Below, one piece after another: positions 34,620-43,119 of a DNA stretch of 59,363 nucleotides. The DNA lies in assembly GCA_017744415.1 (NCBI GenBank), contig JAGIBJ010000106.1, forward strand, positions 1-59,363. Reading direction: 5' to 3'. The notes under the pieces are model-generated. The model was not told the origin of the DNA. It saw only the letters and a list, made by a program, of their open reading frames with translations, and did no database searches. This stretch comes from Solirubrobacteraceae bacterium (GTDB taxonomy: Bacteria; Actinomycetota; Thermoleophilia; Solirubrobacterales; Solirubrobacteraceae). The first letter of the stretch is position 1. Every line of letters begins with the position of its first letter. The translations under genes were made by a program, and so were the position numbers.

Positions 34620-35618
34620 TCAGGCGGCGACGGCCTCGGTGCCGAGGGCGCTGGCGACCAGCGATGCGGGATCGATGAACGCCGCGCGGCGCACCCCGAG
34701 CTGGGCGAGGAGCCCTGCGCCGGCGTCGAGATCGGGGCCGAGGCCCTGTCCGCATCGCAGCGCCGAGCCGTCTGCCGCGCGCTTGGTGTAGAGCAGGACG
34801 CCGGCACCGGCGGCGCGGATCGCGTCCTGCGCCGCATCGAGTCGGGCGCGACAGCTGCACGCGAGCGAGCCGAGCGCATCGCCGAGCAGACACGCCTCGT
34901 GCGCGTGGATCACGGGCGCGTGGTGCGCAGCCGGATCGCCGTAGACGAGCGCGGCCGTCACGTCCCCGCCGCGCCGCTCGTGGGCAAGCAGGCGGAAGGC
35001 GCCTCCGGCCGTCGGCAGGGTCGCCTCGGCGGTGTCGATCGGGCGCGGGTCGACATCGGTGCGGCGCACCGGCGGCGCCGGCTCGACCTCAGTCAGACCG
35101 TCGGGCTCGACGGCGACCTCGACGGGCGGCAGGTCGAGATACTTGCCCGCGTAATAGAGGAGCGGCCGAGCGTCGCCGGCGGGGTGGCGGATCTCGAGCA
35201 CGCGCCCGATCACGATCTGATGGTCGCCACCCTCGACGATCTGCTCGACCTGGCAGTCGACCGCCGCGTGCGCCTCATCGAGGAGCGGCGCACCGCTCGC
35301 GCCCGACTCGTGCGACACGGCCTCCCACGCCGCGGTGTTGCCGGACCGCGCGAATGAGTTCGAGACCTCTTGGTGGTGTTCGGCGAGCACGTTGATCGCG
35401 AAGGCCTGCGCCTCGTTGATCACGCCGAGCGTCTGGCTCTTGCGATCCAGGCACACGAGCACCAGCGGCGGATCGAGCGACAGCGACGAGATCGCGCTGG
35501 CGGTGGCCCCACTCGGCCCCTCTGCATCCCGCGCCGTCACCACCGCGACACCGGTCGCGAATCGCCCCATGGCGTCGCGCAGCTCGCGTGAGGAGACGGA
35601 GGTGGTGCTGCTCGGCAT
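34620..35618 (-). CDS. Flavin reductase fused to a degenerate GTP cyclohydrolase II-like domain
   Basis: A 332-residue fusion. Residues 8-165 are an FMN-binding flavin reductase (MGRFATGVAVVTARDAEGP, LVLVCLDRKSQTLGVINEAQAFAINVL, GGDHQIVIGRVLEI) that would supply reduced FMN to SsuD, SfnG and the DszC-like enzyme. Residues about 215-332 resemble RibA: AALVYGDP, then HEACLLGDALGSLACSC with all three zinc Cys (243, 254, 256). The QEGRGIGL segment is replaced, about 20 residues before the LGF-D-x-R block are missing, and the catalytic Arg is not evident, so GTP hydrolysis is unlikely. It heads the ssu operon. The ATG at 35618 was preferred to a GTG at 35657. Confidence 0.85.
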   Translation of the reverse strand: MPSSTTSVSSRELRDAMGRFATGVAVVTARDAEGPSGATASAISSLSLDPPLVLVCLDRKSQTLGVINEAQAFAINVLAEHHQEVSNSFARSGNTAAWEAVSHESGASGAPLLDEAHAAVDCQVEQIVEGGDHQIVIGRVLEIRHPAGDARPLLYYAGKYLDLPPVEVAVEPDGLTEVEPAPPVRRTDVDPRPIDTAEATLPTAGGAFRLLAHERRGGDVTAALVYGDPAAHHAPVIHAHEACLLGDALGSLACSCRARLDAAQDAIRAAGAGVLLYTKRAADGSALRCGQGLGPDLDAGAGLLAQLGVRRAAFIDPASLVASALGTEAVAA

Positions 35619-35665
35619 GACCGAACAAATAGCAGAATCTGCATTGTTTTTATCCACTTTTGTCT
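35619..35665 (-). promoter_or_regulatory. AT-rich promoter/operator region of the ssu operon
   Basis: A strikingly AT-rich stretch for this genome lies right before the operon start. It contains the palindrome GCAGAATCTGC (35632-35642) and, on the minus strand, a TATTTG -10-like hexamer 7 nt before the ATG. No clear -35 is seen. A sulfur-responsive activator or repressor site is plausible. Confidence 0.4.
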
Positions 35666-35793
35666 CCAGAGTGGCCCGAGCGGGCCCCTACGGTGGCCGC
35701 AAGGGGGACTCGCTCGCCCCGGCCGGCTCGCCGGTCGCGCCCCGCCCGACCCGACCCCGCGCACCTGCGAGGCCGGGCCGGAGGGCGCGCGGC

Positions 35794-37716
35794 TCAGCGC
35801 GTGGAGAGCTGGAGGAAGCTCGCCGCGCCGGCGCGCCGTTGCACGTCGTACACCCCGCCGACCAGGTTCAGCAGGTCTTCCGGGATGGCGATCAGGTGGG
35901 GCACGTCGCTGGTGGCGATCACCACGCGGAGGCGGTGGCCCTTGGGCACCGTCGCGAACACGGGCCGGATCGCGACGTCGTACCGCGTGGTCTTCAGGGG
36001 CACGACCGCGCGCTTGGCGGCCTTGGTGTGCGGGTGCCACGGGAGCAGCGGATCGCCGCCGGCGCCGGGCCAGCTCTTGTCGTCGTCCTGCGCGCGATGC
36101 GACCCGAGGAGCGCGCCGGCGGTGAGGTCGAGTACCTGGCCATCCGGGGCGACGTCCTGGAGCGTGACGACGAACTCGGTGTCCTTCGTCGTCGAGGTGG
36201 CTTCGATGCTCATCGATCCCGGGCCCGCGATCTGCAGCGGCTCGTCGAGGGCATCCGTGGTGTAGCTGCGCTGGCCGAGCGAGCGCTCGAGGCCGGGGCG
36301 GCGGTCGGCGCACGGGTCCTGCGCACCGAGCGCGTTCAGGATCGTGTTCGGCAGGCCCGTCGACCACTGCTCGAGTGCCCGCGTGCACGTGACGCCCGCG
36401 ACGCTGAAGCTGAACGTGTCGGCGCCGAGTAGCGCGGTCGGCTTCTTGGTGGAGAGCCCCTTGGAGGCGCCGAGGTAGAACTTCGTCGGCTTCGCGCCGG
36501 CCAGCGGCAGCGCCCCGGTGGAGTACTCGGTGCCGTCGTGCTCGATCACGTGCAGCGGCTCGGTGGTCTCGTCGACGCCCGTCGCGATCCCCTTCAGCCA
36601 GCGGTCGAACCAGGCGAGCTCGGCATGCTGCACGCTCCACTCGCCGAAGTTCGCCTGGTGATACCAAGGGCCGACGGTGAGCTGGTACTTGCCGGAGAGT
36701 GGCTTGCTCGTCTGCAGCGGCCCGTGCGGCGCATGCCCCGCGGCCGCGTTCTGGAGCCCGACGAAGTTGAGCACCTCGCCCGTCTGGAACACGTCGTAGG
36801 AGCCGCCGACGAGGTAGGCGGCGACGCCGTTGTCGACGATCTTGTCGAGCATCTCGCCGGGGGCGCGCGCCTTCCAGAACTCCTGGTCGTACGCCGTTGG
36901 TCCGCCCGCGAGCCCGGGACCGATCGTGTCGGTGGCCCAGAGCGTGGAACCGAGCGCGTGGCCCGTCGTCAGCTTCAGCGCGTCGACCGGATCACGGGGG
37001 AGCTGGGCCGTCGGGTTGAGCATCGTCGCGGCGAGCACCAGCGTCGAGTAAGCCGGGATCGACGTGAGGTTGAAGAGCCCGCCTTCGGTCACGAGCTCCC
37101 GGTACGGGTTGTTGGTGGCCATGATCGGGAAGATCGCCTTGAGTGGCGAGCCCTTCCCGACGTTGCCGGCCGCGAGCAGCTGCGTGATGCCGACGTACGA
37201 GTGGCCGAGCATGCCGACCTTCCCGTTGCTGCGCGGGAGCTTGCTCACGAAGTCGATCACCTGCACCGAGTCCTGCTGCTCAGTCGGCGAGAGGAGGTCG
37301 AAGGTGCCCTGTGAGCCGCCGGCGCCGCGCACGTCGACGATCACCTGGATGTAGCCGCGCTTGATGAGCTGGGGCTCGTAGCCCGTGAGCTCGGCCGTCT
37401 GCGGGGAGAGCTCGCCGAGCTGCTTGCCGTAGGGCGTCTCGCTGAGGATCACCGGGAACGGGCCGGGCGCGGGCTGGCCGGTGGCGGGATCGGTGGGCTC
37501 GTGGATGTCGGCCCGGAGCAGGATGCCGTCGCGCATCGGGATGTCGACGTCGCGGGTCGTCTTGATGCCGTACCGCTCCGGCCCTGGGTCGTAGCCCGAG
37601 CCCGCGGGGCTTGTGGCGCCGGCCGGGGCGGCCAGCCCCGCCAACGTGGCGAGCAGGGCGCACAACACGAGGAGCGGGGCGCGCATGCTGGTGGTGGGGG
37701 TAATCAGGCGAGGCAT
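35794..37716 (-). CDS. Secreted CocE/NonD-family hydrolase (X-Pro dipeptidyl-peptidase S15-like)
   Basis: A 640-residue exported serine hydrolase. The signal peptide is MRAPLLVLCALLATLAGLAAPAGA, reached from ATG 37716 or an in-frame ATG at 37686. Catalytic domain: DVDIPMRDGILLRADIHEP, VDVRGAGGSQGTFDLLS, nucleophile Ser173 in LGHSYVG, His region GPWYHQANFGEW, and a C-terminal jelly-roll (YTTDALDEPLQIAGP, AIRPVFATVPKGHRLRVVI). CocE relatives cleave acyl esters or peptides; the substrate is unknown. It is monocistronic, with its own region at 37717-37848 shared with the divergent transpeptidase. Confidence 0.88.
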   Translation of the reverse strand: MPRLITPTTSMRAPLLVLCALLATLAGLAAPAGATSPAGSGYDPGPERYGIKTTRDVDIPMRDGILLRADIHEPTDPATGQPAPGPFPVILSETPYGKQLGELSPQTAELTGYEPQLIKRGYIQVIVDVRGAGGSQGTFDLLSPTEQQDSVQVIDFVSKLPRSNGKVGMLGHSYVGITQLLAAGNVGKGSPLKAIFPIMATNNPYRELVTEGGLFNLTSIPAYSTLVLAATMLNPTAQLPRDPVDALKLTTGHALGSTLWATDTIGPGLAGGPTAYDQEFWKARAPGEMLDKIVDNGVAAYLVGGSYDVFQTGEVLNFVGLQNAAAGHAPHGPLQTSKPLSGKYQLTVGPWYHQANFGEWSVQHAELAWFDRWLKGIATGVDETTEPLHVIEHDGTEYSTGALPLAGAKPTKFYLGASKGLSTKKPTALLGADTFSFSVAGVTCTRALEQWSTGLPNTILNALGAQDPCADRRPGLERSLGQRSYTTDALDEPLQIAGPGSMSIEATSTTKDTEFVVTLQDVAPDGQVLDLTAGALLGSHRAQDDDKSWPGAGGDPLLPWHPHTKAAKRAVVPLKTTRYDVAIRPVFATVPKGHRLRVVIATSDVPHLIAIPEDLLNLVGGVYDVQRRAGAASFLQLSTR

Positions 37717-37848
37717 GGGGACGCGCCCAAGCTATGGCTCGTCGGGGGACGAATCGAGCATTCCGCGCCGAACTCGCCTGGCCATCCACGGGCGCGGCTG
37801 CACGCCCGGCTGCGACCGGGAACTGGTGTGCCCGGTACCGTGTCGGCC

Positions 37849-38901
37849 ATGCACACGCGCGTCTTCGCTGCCGTGCGCGCGTATGCGTGCGCGCCGGCGT
37901 TCCTCCTGCTCGCCGCCGGTGCGGTTCCGGCCACGGCCCTCGCCGCTCAGACCGCGACGCCCACGCCGGCCGCCACCACGCCCAGCCCCACGACCACGTT
38001 CGCGCCCGGCACGATCCAGTCCGGAGTGAAGGTCGGCGGGATCGATGTCGGCGGCCTCTCGACCGCGGATGCTGCGGCCCGCCTCGACGGCGCCAAGGCC
38101 CAGCTCGGCCGCGACGTCGTCGTCCTCGTCGGCGCCCACCGCTACACGCTCAGCTCCGGCCAGTCGCTCTTCACCGTCGATCCGGTGGGCTCGGCCAACG
38201 CCGCCGTGAAGGCCTCGGCGAACGCCGCGGTGAAGCCCGTCGTGAAGTACTCGTACGACAACGTGCGCGCCTTCGCCAGCAAGATCGCGGCGAAGGAGTA
38301 CCGCAAGCCGGTCGACGCCCGGATCGCGATCAAGGTCGACAAGATCCAGGTCGCCCCGCACACCGTCGGGCGCCGGCTCGACGTGAACGCGCTCGCGAAG
38401 TCGATCACCGTCGTCCTCAAGGATCCGGCGCTGCCGCGCAACCTCACGCCGAAGCGCCTCGCCGTGAAGGCGGCGGTCACCAAGGGCACGCTGAAGAAGC
38501 AGTACTGGACGATCCTCACCGTCAACCGCAGCACCTTCAAGCTCCGCGTCTTCAAGGGCCTGAAACTCAGCAAGACCTACCCGATCGCCGTCGGCGCAGC
38601 GGGCCACGACACGCCCTCCGGCCTCTACACGATCTCCAACAAGGCCGTGAACCCGGTCTGGCACGTGCCGAACTCGGCGTGGGCCGGCTCGCTCGCGGGC
38701 ACCACCGTGCCGGGCGGCGCGCCCAACAACCCGCTCAAGGCCCGCTGGCTCGGGATCGTTGACGGCGTCGGCATCCACGGCACCAGCGAGGACTGGTCGA
38801 TCGGCTCGCGCGCCAGCCACGGCTGCCTGCGCATGCACGTCAAGGACGTGATCGACCTCTACCCGCGCGTGCCGGTCGGCACGTCGGTGCTGATCAAGTA
38901 G
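37849..38901 (+). CDS. L,D-transpeptidase (YkuD) with peptidoglycan-binding domain
   Basis: A 350-residue exported cell-wall enzyme. Signal peptide near residues 1-33, Pro/Thr linker, a PG_binding_4-like domain (GVKVGGIDVGGLSTADAAARL, about 55-180), then the YkuD domain with HGTSEDWSIGSRASHGCLRM, catalytic Cys326 and its His. It forms 3-3 cross-links in peptidoglycan or attaches proteins to it. A hairpin at 38927 follows the gene. Confidence 0.92.
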   Translation: MHTRVFAAVRAYACAPAFLLLAAGAVPATALAAQTATPTPAATTPSPTTTFAPGTIQSGVKVGGIDVGGLSTADAAARLDGAKAQLGRDVVVLVGAHRYTLSSGQSLFTVDPVGSANAAVKASANAAVKPVVKYSYDNVRAFASKIAAKEYRKPVDARIAIKVDKIQVAPHTVGRRLDVNALAKSITVVLKDPALPRNLTPKRLAVKAAVTKGTLKKQYWTILTVNRSTFKLRVFKGLKLSKTYPIAVGAAGHDTPSGLYTISNKAVNPVWHVPNSAWAGSLAGTTVPGGAPNNPLKARWLGIVDGVGIHGTSEDWSIGSRASHGCLRMHVKDVIDLYPRVPVGTSVLIK

Positions 38902-38926
38902 CTCGGCCAACGCCAGCGGCCGCCAG

Positions 38927-38982
38927 GGCGCCGAACGTGAATCATGCGTCCCGCGGGTCGCACGCGATTCACGTTCGGCGCC
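38927..38982 (+). terminator. 17-bp perfect hairpin after the L,D-transpeptidase gene
   Basis: Arms 38927-38943 and 38966-38982 pair perfectly, with a 22-nt loop that can add TGCG/CGCA. It starts 26 nt after the stop and lies before selO on the same strand. No U-tract. Same build as the other intergenic dyads of the window. Confidence 0.7.
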
Positions 38983-39017
38983 ATCGGCCCGCTCACTGCG
39001 GCCAATAGCCTGAGGGC

Positions 39018-40508
39018 ATGAGCGTCGCCGCCCCGCCACTCTTCGCGTTCGACAACACGTTCGCGCGCGAACTCCCCGAGCTGGGCGAGCCGTGGCGCGG
39101 GCGCACGGTGGAGCGGCCGGTCGCCGTGGTGATCAATGGCGGACTCGCGGAGGAGCTGGGCATCGACCCGGCCGCGCTCGGCACGCCGGAGGCGGCGGCG
39201 ATCCTCTCGGGGAGCACGATCTCCGAAGGGTCCGAGCCATTCGCGATGGCCTACGCCGGCCACCAGTTCGGCGGCTACTCGCCGCGGCTCGGCGACGGGC
39301 GCGCACTCCTGCTCGGCGAGGTGATCGACGGCCGCGGCATCCGCCAAGACCTCCACCTCAAGGGCTCGGGCCGCACGCCCTTCGCGCGCGGCGGAGATGG
39401 CCGCGCCGCCGTCGGCCCGATGCTCCGCGAGTTCGCGATCAGCGAGGCGATGCACGCGCTTGGCATCCCGACCACCCGCTCGCTCGCCGTGATCGCCACG
39501 AACGACGTCGTCTCCCGCGAGGTGCCGCTCCCGGGCGCCGTGCTCGCGCGCGTGGCCGAGAGCCATCTGCGGGTCGGCACCTTCGAGTACGCCGCGGCGC
39601 TGCGCGATCCCGCGCTGCTGCGTCGTCTCGCCGATTACGCGATCGCACGCCACTACCCGGAGGCCGCCGAGGCCGACTCGCCGTACCTCGCGTTCTTCGC
39701 GCGCGTTGTCGCGGGCCAGGCCGAGCTCGTCGCCCGGTGGATGCTCGTCGGGTTCGTCCACGGCGTGATGAACACCGACAACATGGCGATCTCGGGGCAG
39801 ACGATCGACTACGGCCCGTGCGCGTTCATGGACCGCTTCGACGAGGGCACGGTGTTCAGCTCGATCGATCACCGGGGTCGCTACGCCTACGGCAACCAGC
39901 CGGCGATTGCCCAGTGGAACCTCGCGCGCCTCGGCGAGTCGCTCTTGCCATTGCTGGGCGACGATCAGGCCGCCGCGATCCCCAAGCTCGAGGCCGCACT
40001 CCACGCGTTCGTCCCGCAGTACCGGTCGCTGCTTACCCTCGGCATGGCGACCAAGCTCGGGCTCCGCGCCTCCGCCCAGGACTCCGGCGATGTGGAGCTG
40101 CTCGTCGACGAGCTGCTCGCGCTCCTACAGCGCCACCAGCCCGACTACACCGGCTTCATGCGCGCACTCAGCGCCTCGTTGCGTGGCGACGACGCTCCGC
40201 TCGCCGCCGTCGTCACCGACGTCGAGGCGTTTGCCTCGTGGCTCGCCCGCTGGCGCGAGCTCCTCCCCGCGGAGGGCGTCGCGCTCGCCGACGCCGCCGA
40301 TGCGATGGACCGCCTCAACCCGGTCTACATCCCGCGCAACCACCTCGTCGAAGACGCGCTCGCCGCGGCGACCGGCGGCGATCTCGCCCCGTTCCGCGCC
40401 ATGCTCGACGTGCTCCGCGAGCCCTTCGCCGAGCGGCCTGGCCTCGAGGCGTGGGCTGCGCCGACCGCCGAGCCCGACCCGGGCTACCAGACGTTCTGCG
40501 GCACCTGA
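39018..40508 (+). CDS. selO: Protein adenylyltransferase SelO
   Basis: A 496-residue pseudokinase-fold enzyme that transfers AMP to Ser, Thr or Tyr of redox-related proteins. It has MAYAGHQFGGYSPRLGDGRALLLGE, LKGSGRTPFARGGDGRAA (ATP site), GIPTTRSLAVI, MNTDNMAISGQTIDYGPCAF (metal site), and ends in YQTFCGT, the Cys-Gly-Thr form of the SelO tail. TGAGG lies just before the ATG. Confidence 0.95.
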   Translation: MSVAAPPLFAFDNTFARELPELGEPWRGRTVERPVAVVINGGLAEELGIDPAALGTPEAAAILSGSTISEGSEPFAMAYAGHQFGGYSPRLGDGRALLLGEVIDGRGIRQDLHLKGSGRTPFARGGDGRAAVGPMLREFAISEAMHALGIPTTRSLAVIATNDVVSREVPLPGAVLARVAESHLRVGTFEYAAALRDPALLRRLADYAIARHYPEAAEADSPYLAFFARVVAGQAELVARWMLVGFVHGVMNTDNMAISGQTIDYGPCAFMDRFDEGTVFSSIDHRGRYAYGNQPAIAQWNLARLGESLLPLLGDDQAAAIPKLEAALHAFVPQYRSLLTLGMATKLGLRASAQDSGDVELLVDELLALLQRHQPDYTGFMRALSASLRGDDAPLAAVVTDVEAFASWLARWRELLPAEGVALADAADAMDRLNPVYIPRNHLVEDALAAATGGDLAPFRAMLDVLREPFAERPGLEAWAAPTAEPDPGYQTFCGT

Positions 40509-40551
40509 TCGCGTGAGTCCCCGACGGCGCACCGAGCCGCGGCGGAACCGA

Positions 40552-41127
40552 TCAACTCGCGCGTGAGCGCCACGCGTCGGCGGCGAGCCGGTAGAGCACG
40601 TGACGCTCGAGCGGATGGCCGGGCGCGAGCGACGGGTGGTCGAAATCCTCGGCTGGGTCTTGGCGCATGCCGAGGCGCTCCATCACGCGCCGCGAGCGCA
40701 GGTTCGCGACGGCCGTCATCGAGACCACGTCGGAGAGGCCGACGCGAGTGAAGCCATCGTCGAGCGATGCCGCGGCCGCCTCGCTCGCGTAGCCGTGGCC
40801 CCAGGCCTCTGTGGCGAGCCGCCAGCCAACCTCCACCGCCGGCGCGAACGGCAGCGGCGGGTGTTGCCAGAGCAGGCCCGTGAAGCCGACGAACCGGCCC
40901 TCCGCCTCGACGGCCCAGAGCCCAAGCTTGTCGTCGTCGAACGACCGCTCGAGCCGCTCGATCAGCCCGTCGCTCTGGTCGCGCGTGAGCGTCGACGGGA
41001 AGAACTCCATCACCCGCGGATCGGCGTTCATCGCCGCGAACGGCTCCCGATCCTCATCCCGCCAGCGCCGCAGCACGAGCCGCTCGGTGCGGAGCTCAGA
41101 GGGCGGCGGCGCGGTCACGCCCAGCAC
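40552..41127 (-). CDS. GNAT-family N-acetyltransferase (RimJ/RimL type)
   Basis: A 191-residue acetyltransferase. LRTERLVLRRWRDEDREPFAAMNADPRVMEFFP is the typical RimJ-like start; the acetyl-CoA site is in VEVGWRLATEAWGHGYASEA, with SMTAVANLRSRRVMERLGM. Target unknown (protein N-terminus, antibiotic or small amine). Converges on selO with a 43-nt gap. Confidence 0.88.
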   Translation of the reverse strand: MLGVTAPPPSELRTERLVLRRWRDEDREPFAAMNADPRVMEFFPSTLTRDQSDGLIERLERSFDDDKLGLWAVEAEGRFVGFTGLLWQHPPLPFAPAVEVGWRLATEAWGHGYASEAAAASLDDGFTRVGLSDVVSMTAVANLRSRRVMERLGMRQDPAEDFDHPSLAPGHPLERHVLYRLAADAWRSRAS

Positions 41128-41151
41128 CCTAACCCGGCGGCTCCGGCCGAA

Positions 41152-41838
41152 TCACCGCGAGGGATGCTCGCCAGGGGAGATCGCGCCGTACTCGTAGGCG
41201 AGGATGACGGCCTGGATGCGGTCGCGAGCGCCGAGCTTCATGAGCACGTTGCGCACATGGCTCTTCACGGTCGTCTCCTCGACGGTCAGCTCGGCACCGA
41301 TCTCGCGGTTCGAACGACCTCGCGCGATGAGCAAGAACACCTCGAGCTCGCGCGGCGTCAGTTCGGCGAGCCCGGGCTCGGCGGCAGCGCTGACGGCGGG
41401 CTCCTTCACGAACCGCTCGATCACGCGTCGCGTGACGGTGGGAGACAGCAGCGCGTCGCCGTCGGCGACGACATGGACCGCGCGCAGCAGCTCCTCGGGG
41501 GTGCTGCGTTTGAGGAGGAAGCCACTGGCGCCCGCTCGCAGAGCACCCAGCACGTACTCGTCCTCTTCGAAGGTGGTGAGGATCAGCACGCTGGCGTCCG
41601 GGACGTGGGCGATGAGCTCGCGCGTGGCGGTGATGCCGTCCATGTGCGGCATGCGGACGTCCATCAACACCACGTCGGGGCGGTGATGGGCGGCGCGGCG
41701 CAGCGCGACATCGCCATCCTCGGCCTCAGCGACGACATCGAGCGCCGGGTCGCTAGAAAGGATCAGCCGCAGGCCACGCCGGACGAGCTCGTCGTCGTCG
41801 ACCAGCATCACGCGGATCTTGTCGCCTGCTTCGGTCAC
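41152..41838 (-). CDS. LuxR/NarL-family response regulator
   Basis: A 228-residue regulator. Receiver domain with MLVDDDE and phospho-acceptor Asp60 in VVLMDVRMPHMDG, Thr and Lys switch residues in LILTTFEEDEYVLGALRAGASGFLLKRS, and a C-terminal LuxR HTH (LTPRELEVFLLIARGRSNREIGAEL, VEETTVKSHVRNVLMKLGARDR). The GTG start (41838) overlaps the kinase gene stop (GTGA). Its likely target is the divergent MMPL exporter gene. Confidence 0.93.
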   Translation of the reverse strand: MTEAGDKIRVMLVDDDELVRRGLRLILSSDPALDVVAEAEDGDVALRRAAHHRPDVVLMDVRMPHMDGITATRELIAHVPDASVLILTTFEEDEYVLGALRAGASGFLLKRSTPEELLRAVHVVADGDALLSPTVTRRVIERFVKEPAVSAAAEPGLAELTPRELEVFLLIARGRSNREIGAELTVEETTVKSHVRNVLMKLGARDRIQAVILAYEYGAISPGEHPSR

Positions 41839-42986
41839 AGCGCTGCTCGGCCCAGGGGCAGCATCGCACGAATCTCGAAGCGGTCGCCGCTGAGTCCGGC
41901 GTGCAGCGTGCCGCCGAGCAGCGCGGCACGCTCCCGCATCCCGGTCAGTCCGTGCCCACCGGCCGCTCGCGGCGTCGCGCCGACGGCAACCGGGTTGACG
42001 ACACTGAGCTCCAGCATGCCATCGCGGCTCTTGAGCGTCAGTTGGGCCGTGCCGGTGCCGTGACGCGCGGCGTTGGTCATCGCTTCCTGCGCGATGCGGT
42101 ACGCGGCCCGATCGACCGGTGGCGGCAGCTGGAGCCCAGGACTCGTGCGATCGTGCATCACGAACTCGAGGCCGGCGGCATTGTGCCGCTCGAGGAGCGC
42201 GGCGATGCGGTCGATGCCAGGCAGCGGCTCGAGATCTGCCGGGGCGCCGTCGCGCAGCCCGCCGAGGATCGCGTCGAACTCCTGCATGCTCTCGCGCGCG
42301 ATCGCCTCGATGGTCGCGATCGCTTCGCGGCTGCGATCCGGCTGGCGGTCGTGGACGAGCCGCGCCGCCCCCGCCTGGATGAGGATCGCGTTGATCGCGT
42401 GCCCGGCCGAGTCGTGCAGCTCGCGGGCGATGCGGGTCCGCTCTTCGGCGACGGCCAGGCGCTGCTCGCGCGCCGTGCGTTCCCGCTCCTGCTCTGCCCG
42501 GTGCGCGACGAGGCGGCGACGGTCGCTCATGATCCATCCGCCGGCCCACAGGAGCGCGGTGATCGTGTACTCGCCGGACTCCGGCCCGAAGCGCGCCCAG
42601 GCCGCTGCGACGAACGCAGCGAAGCCGACGGAGCAGACCATCAGGATCGGCCAGGCCGCCCCCCGCTGGTCGCGTGCGGCGAGTGAGGCGAGCACGATCG
42701 CCGGCGCTGGCGCCGTCAGCACGGCGTAGTCGAGGGCGACGGGCACCACGGCGCCGGCGAGGAGCGCGAGGAGCGACGCTCGCGGTGCACGGCGCCGCGT
42801 GAGCACCGGGAGCGCGGCGAGAAGGCACACCACCACCCCGATCGCGTCGGCATCGCGGGCATCGCCCGCCTTCGCGCCAAACGCCTGAGTGAACATCTGC
42901 GAGGCGGCGAAACCGAAGACCACCGCAACGAGGGCCGCATCAAGCGCGAATCGGTGCGAGCTCGGCGCGGACCTGACCATCGACAC
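41835..42986 (-). CDS. Sensor histidine kinase, HisKA_3 type
   Basis: A 383-residue membrane kinase. Four to five TM segments in residues 12-155, a coiled coil (EQERERTAREQRLAVAEERTRIA), His191 in RELHDSAGHAINAIL, and an ATPase domain with AYRIAQEAMTNAARHG and GGHGLTGMRERAALLGG. No periplasmic sensor domain, so it may sense membrane stress or membrane-bound compounds. Confidence 0.92.
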   Translation of the reverse strand: MSMVRSAPSSHRFALDAALVAVVFGFAASQMFTQAFGAKAGDARDADAIGVVVCLLAALPVLTRRRAPRASLLALLAGAVVPVALDYAVLTAPAPAIVLASLAARDQRGAAWPILMVCSVGFAAFVAAAWARFGPESGEYTITALLWAGGWIMSDRRRLVAHRAEQERERTAREQRLAVAEERTRIARELHDSAGHAINAILIQAGAARLVHDRQPDRSREAIATIEAIARESMQEFDAILGGLRDGAPADLEPLPGIDRIAALLERHNAAGLEFVMHDRTSPGLQLPPPVDRAAYRIAQEAMTNAARHGTGTAQLTLKSRDGMLELSVVNPVAVGATPRAAGGHGLTGMRERAALLGGTLHAGLSGDRFEIRAMLPLGRAAL

Positions 42987-43119
42987 CAGGCGAGCCTAAC
43001 CGCGCGCGGCGTGCCCGAACACCTCCCGGAGAAGGAGGGCGCTCCTCCGACGGGAGGAGGCGAAGAACCCTTCCCGCGGACGTTTTGCGGGAGCCCCGTC
43101 CGACCTACCTTCCGGAGTC
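42987..43119 (+). promoter_or_regulatory. Divergent regulatory region of kinase/regulator and MMPL genes
   Basis: Contains clustered dyads: AGGAG/CTCCT, CCTCC/GGAGG and TCCCGC/GCGGGA, possible binding sites for the LuxR-type regulator. On the plus strand TTTTGC (43083-43088), 17-nt spacer and TACCTT (43106-43111) form a candidate promoter ending 8 nt before ATG 43120, giving a near-leaderless message. Confidence 0.4.
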
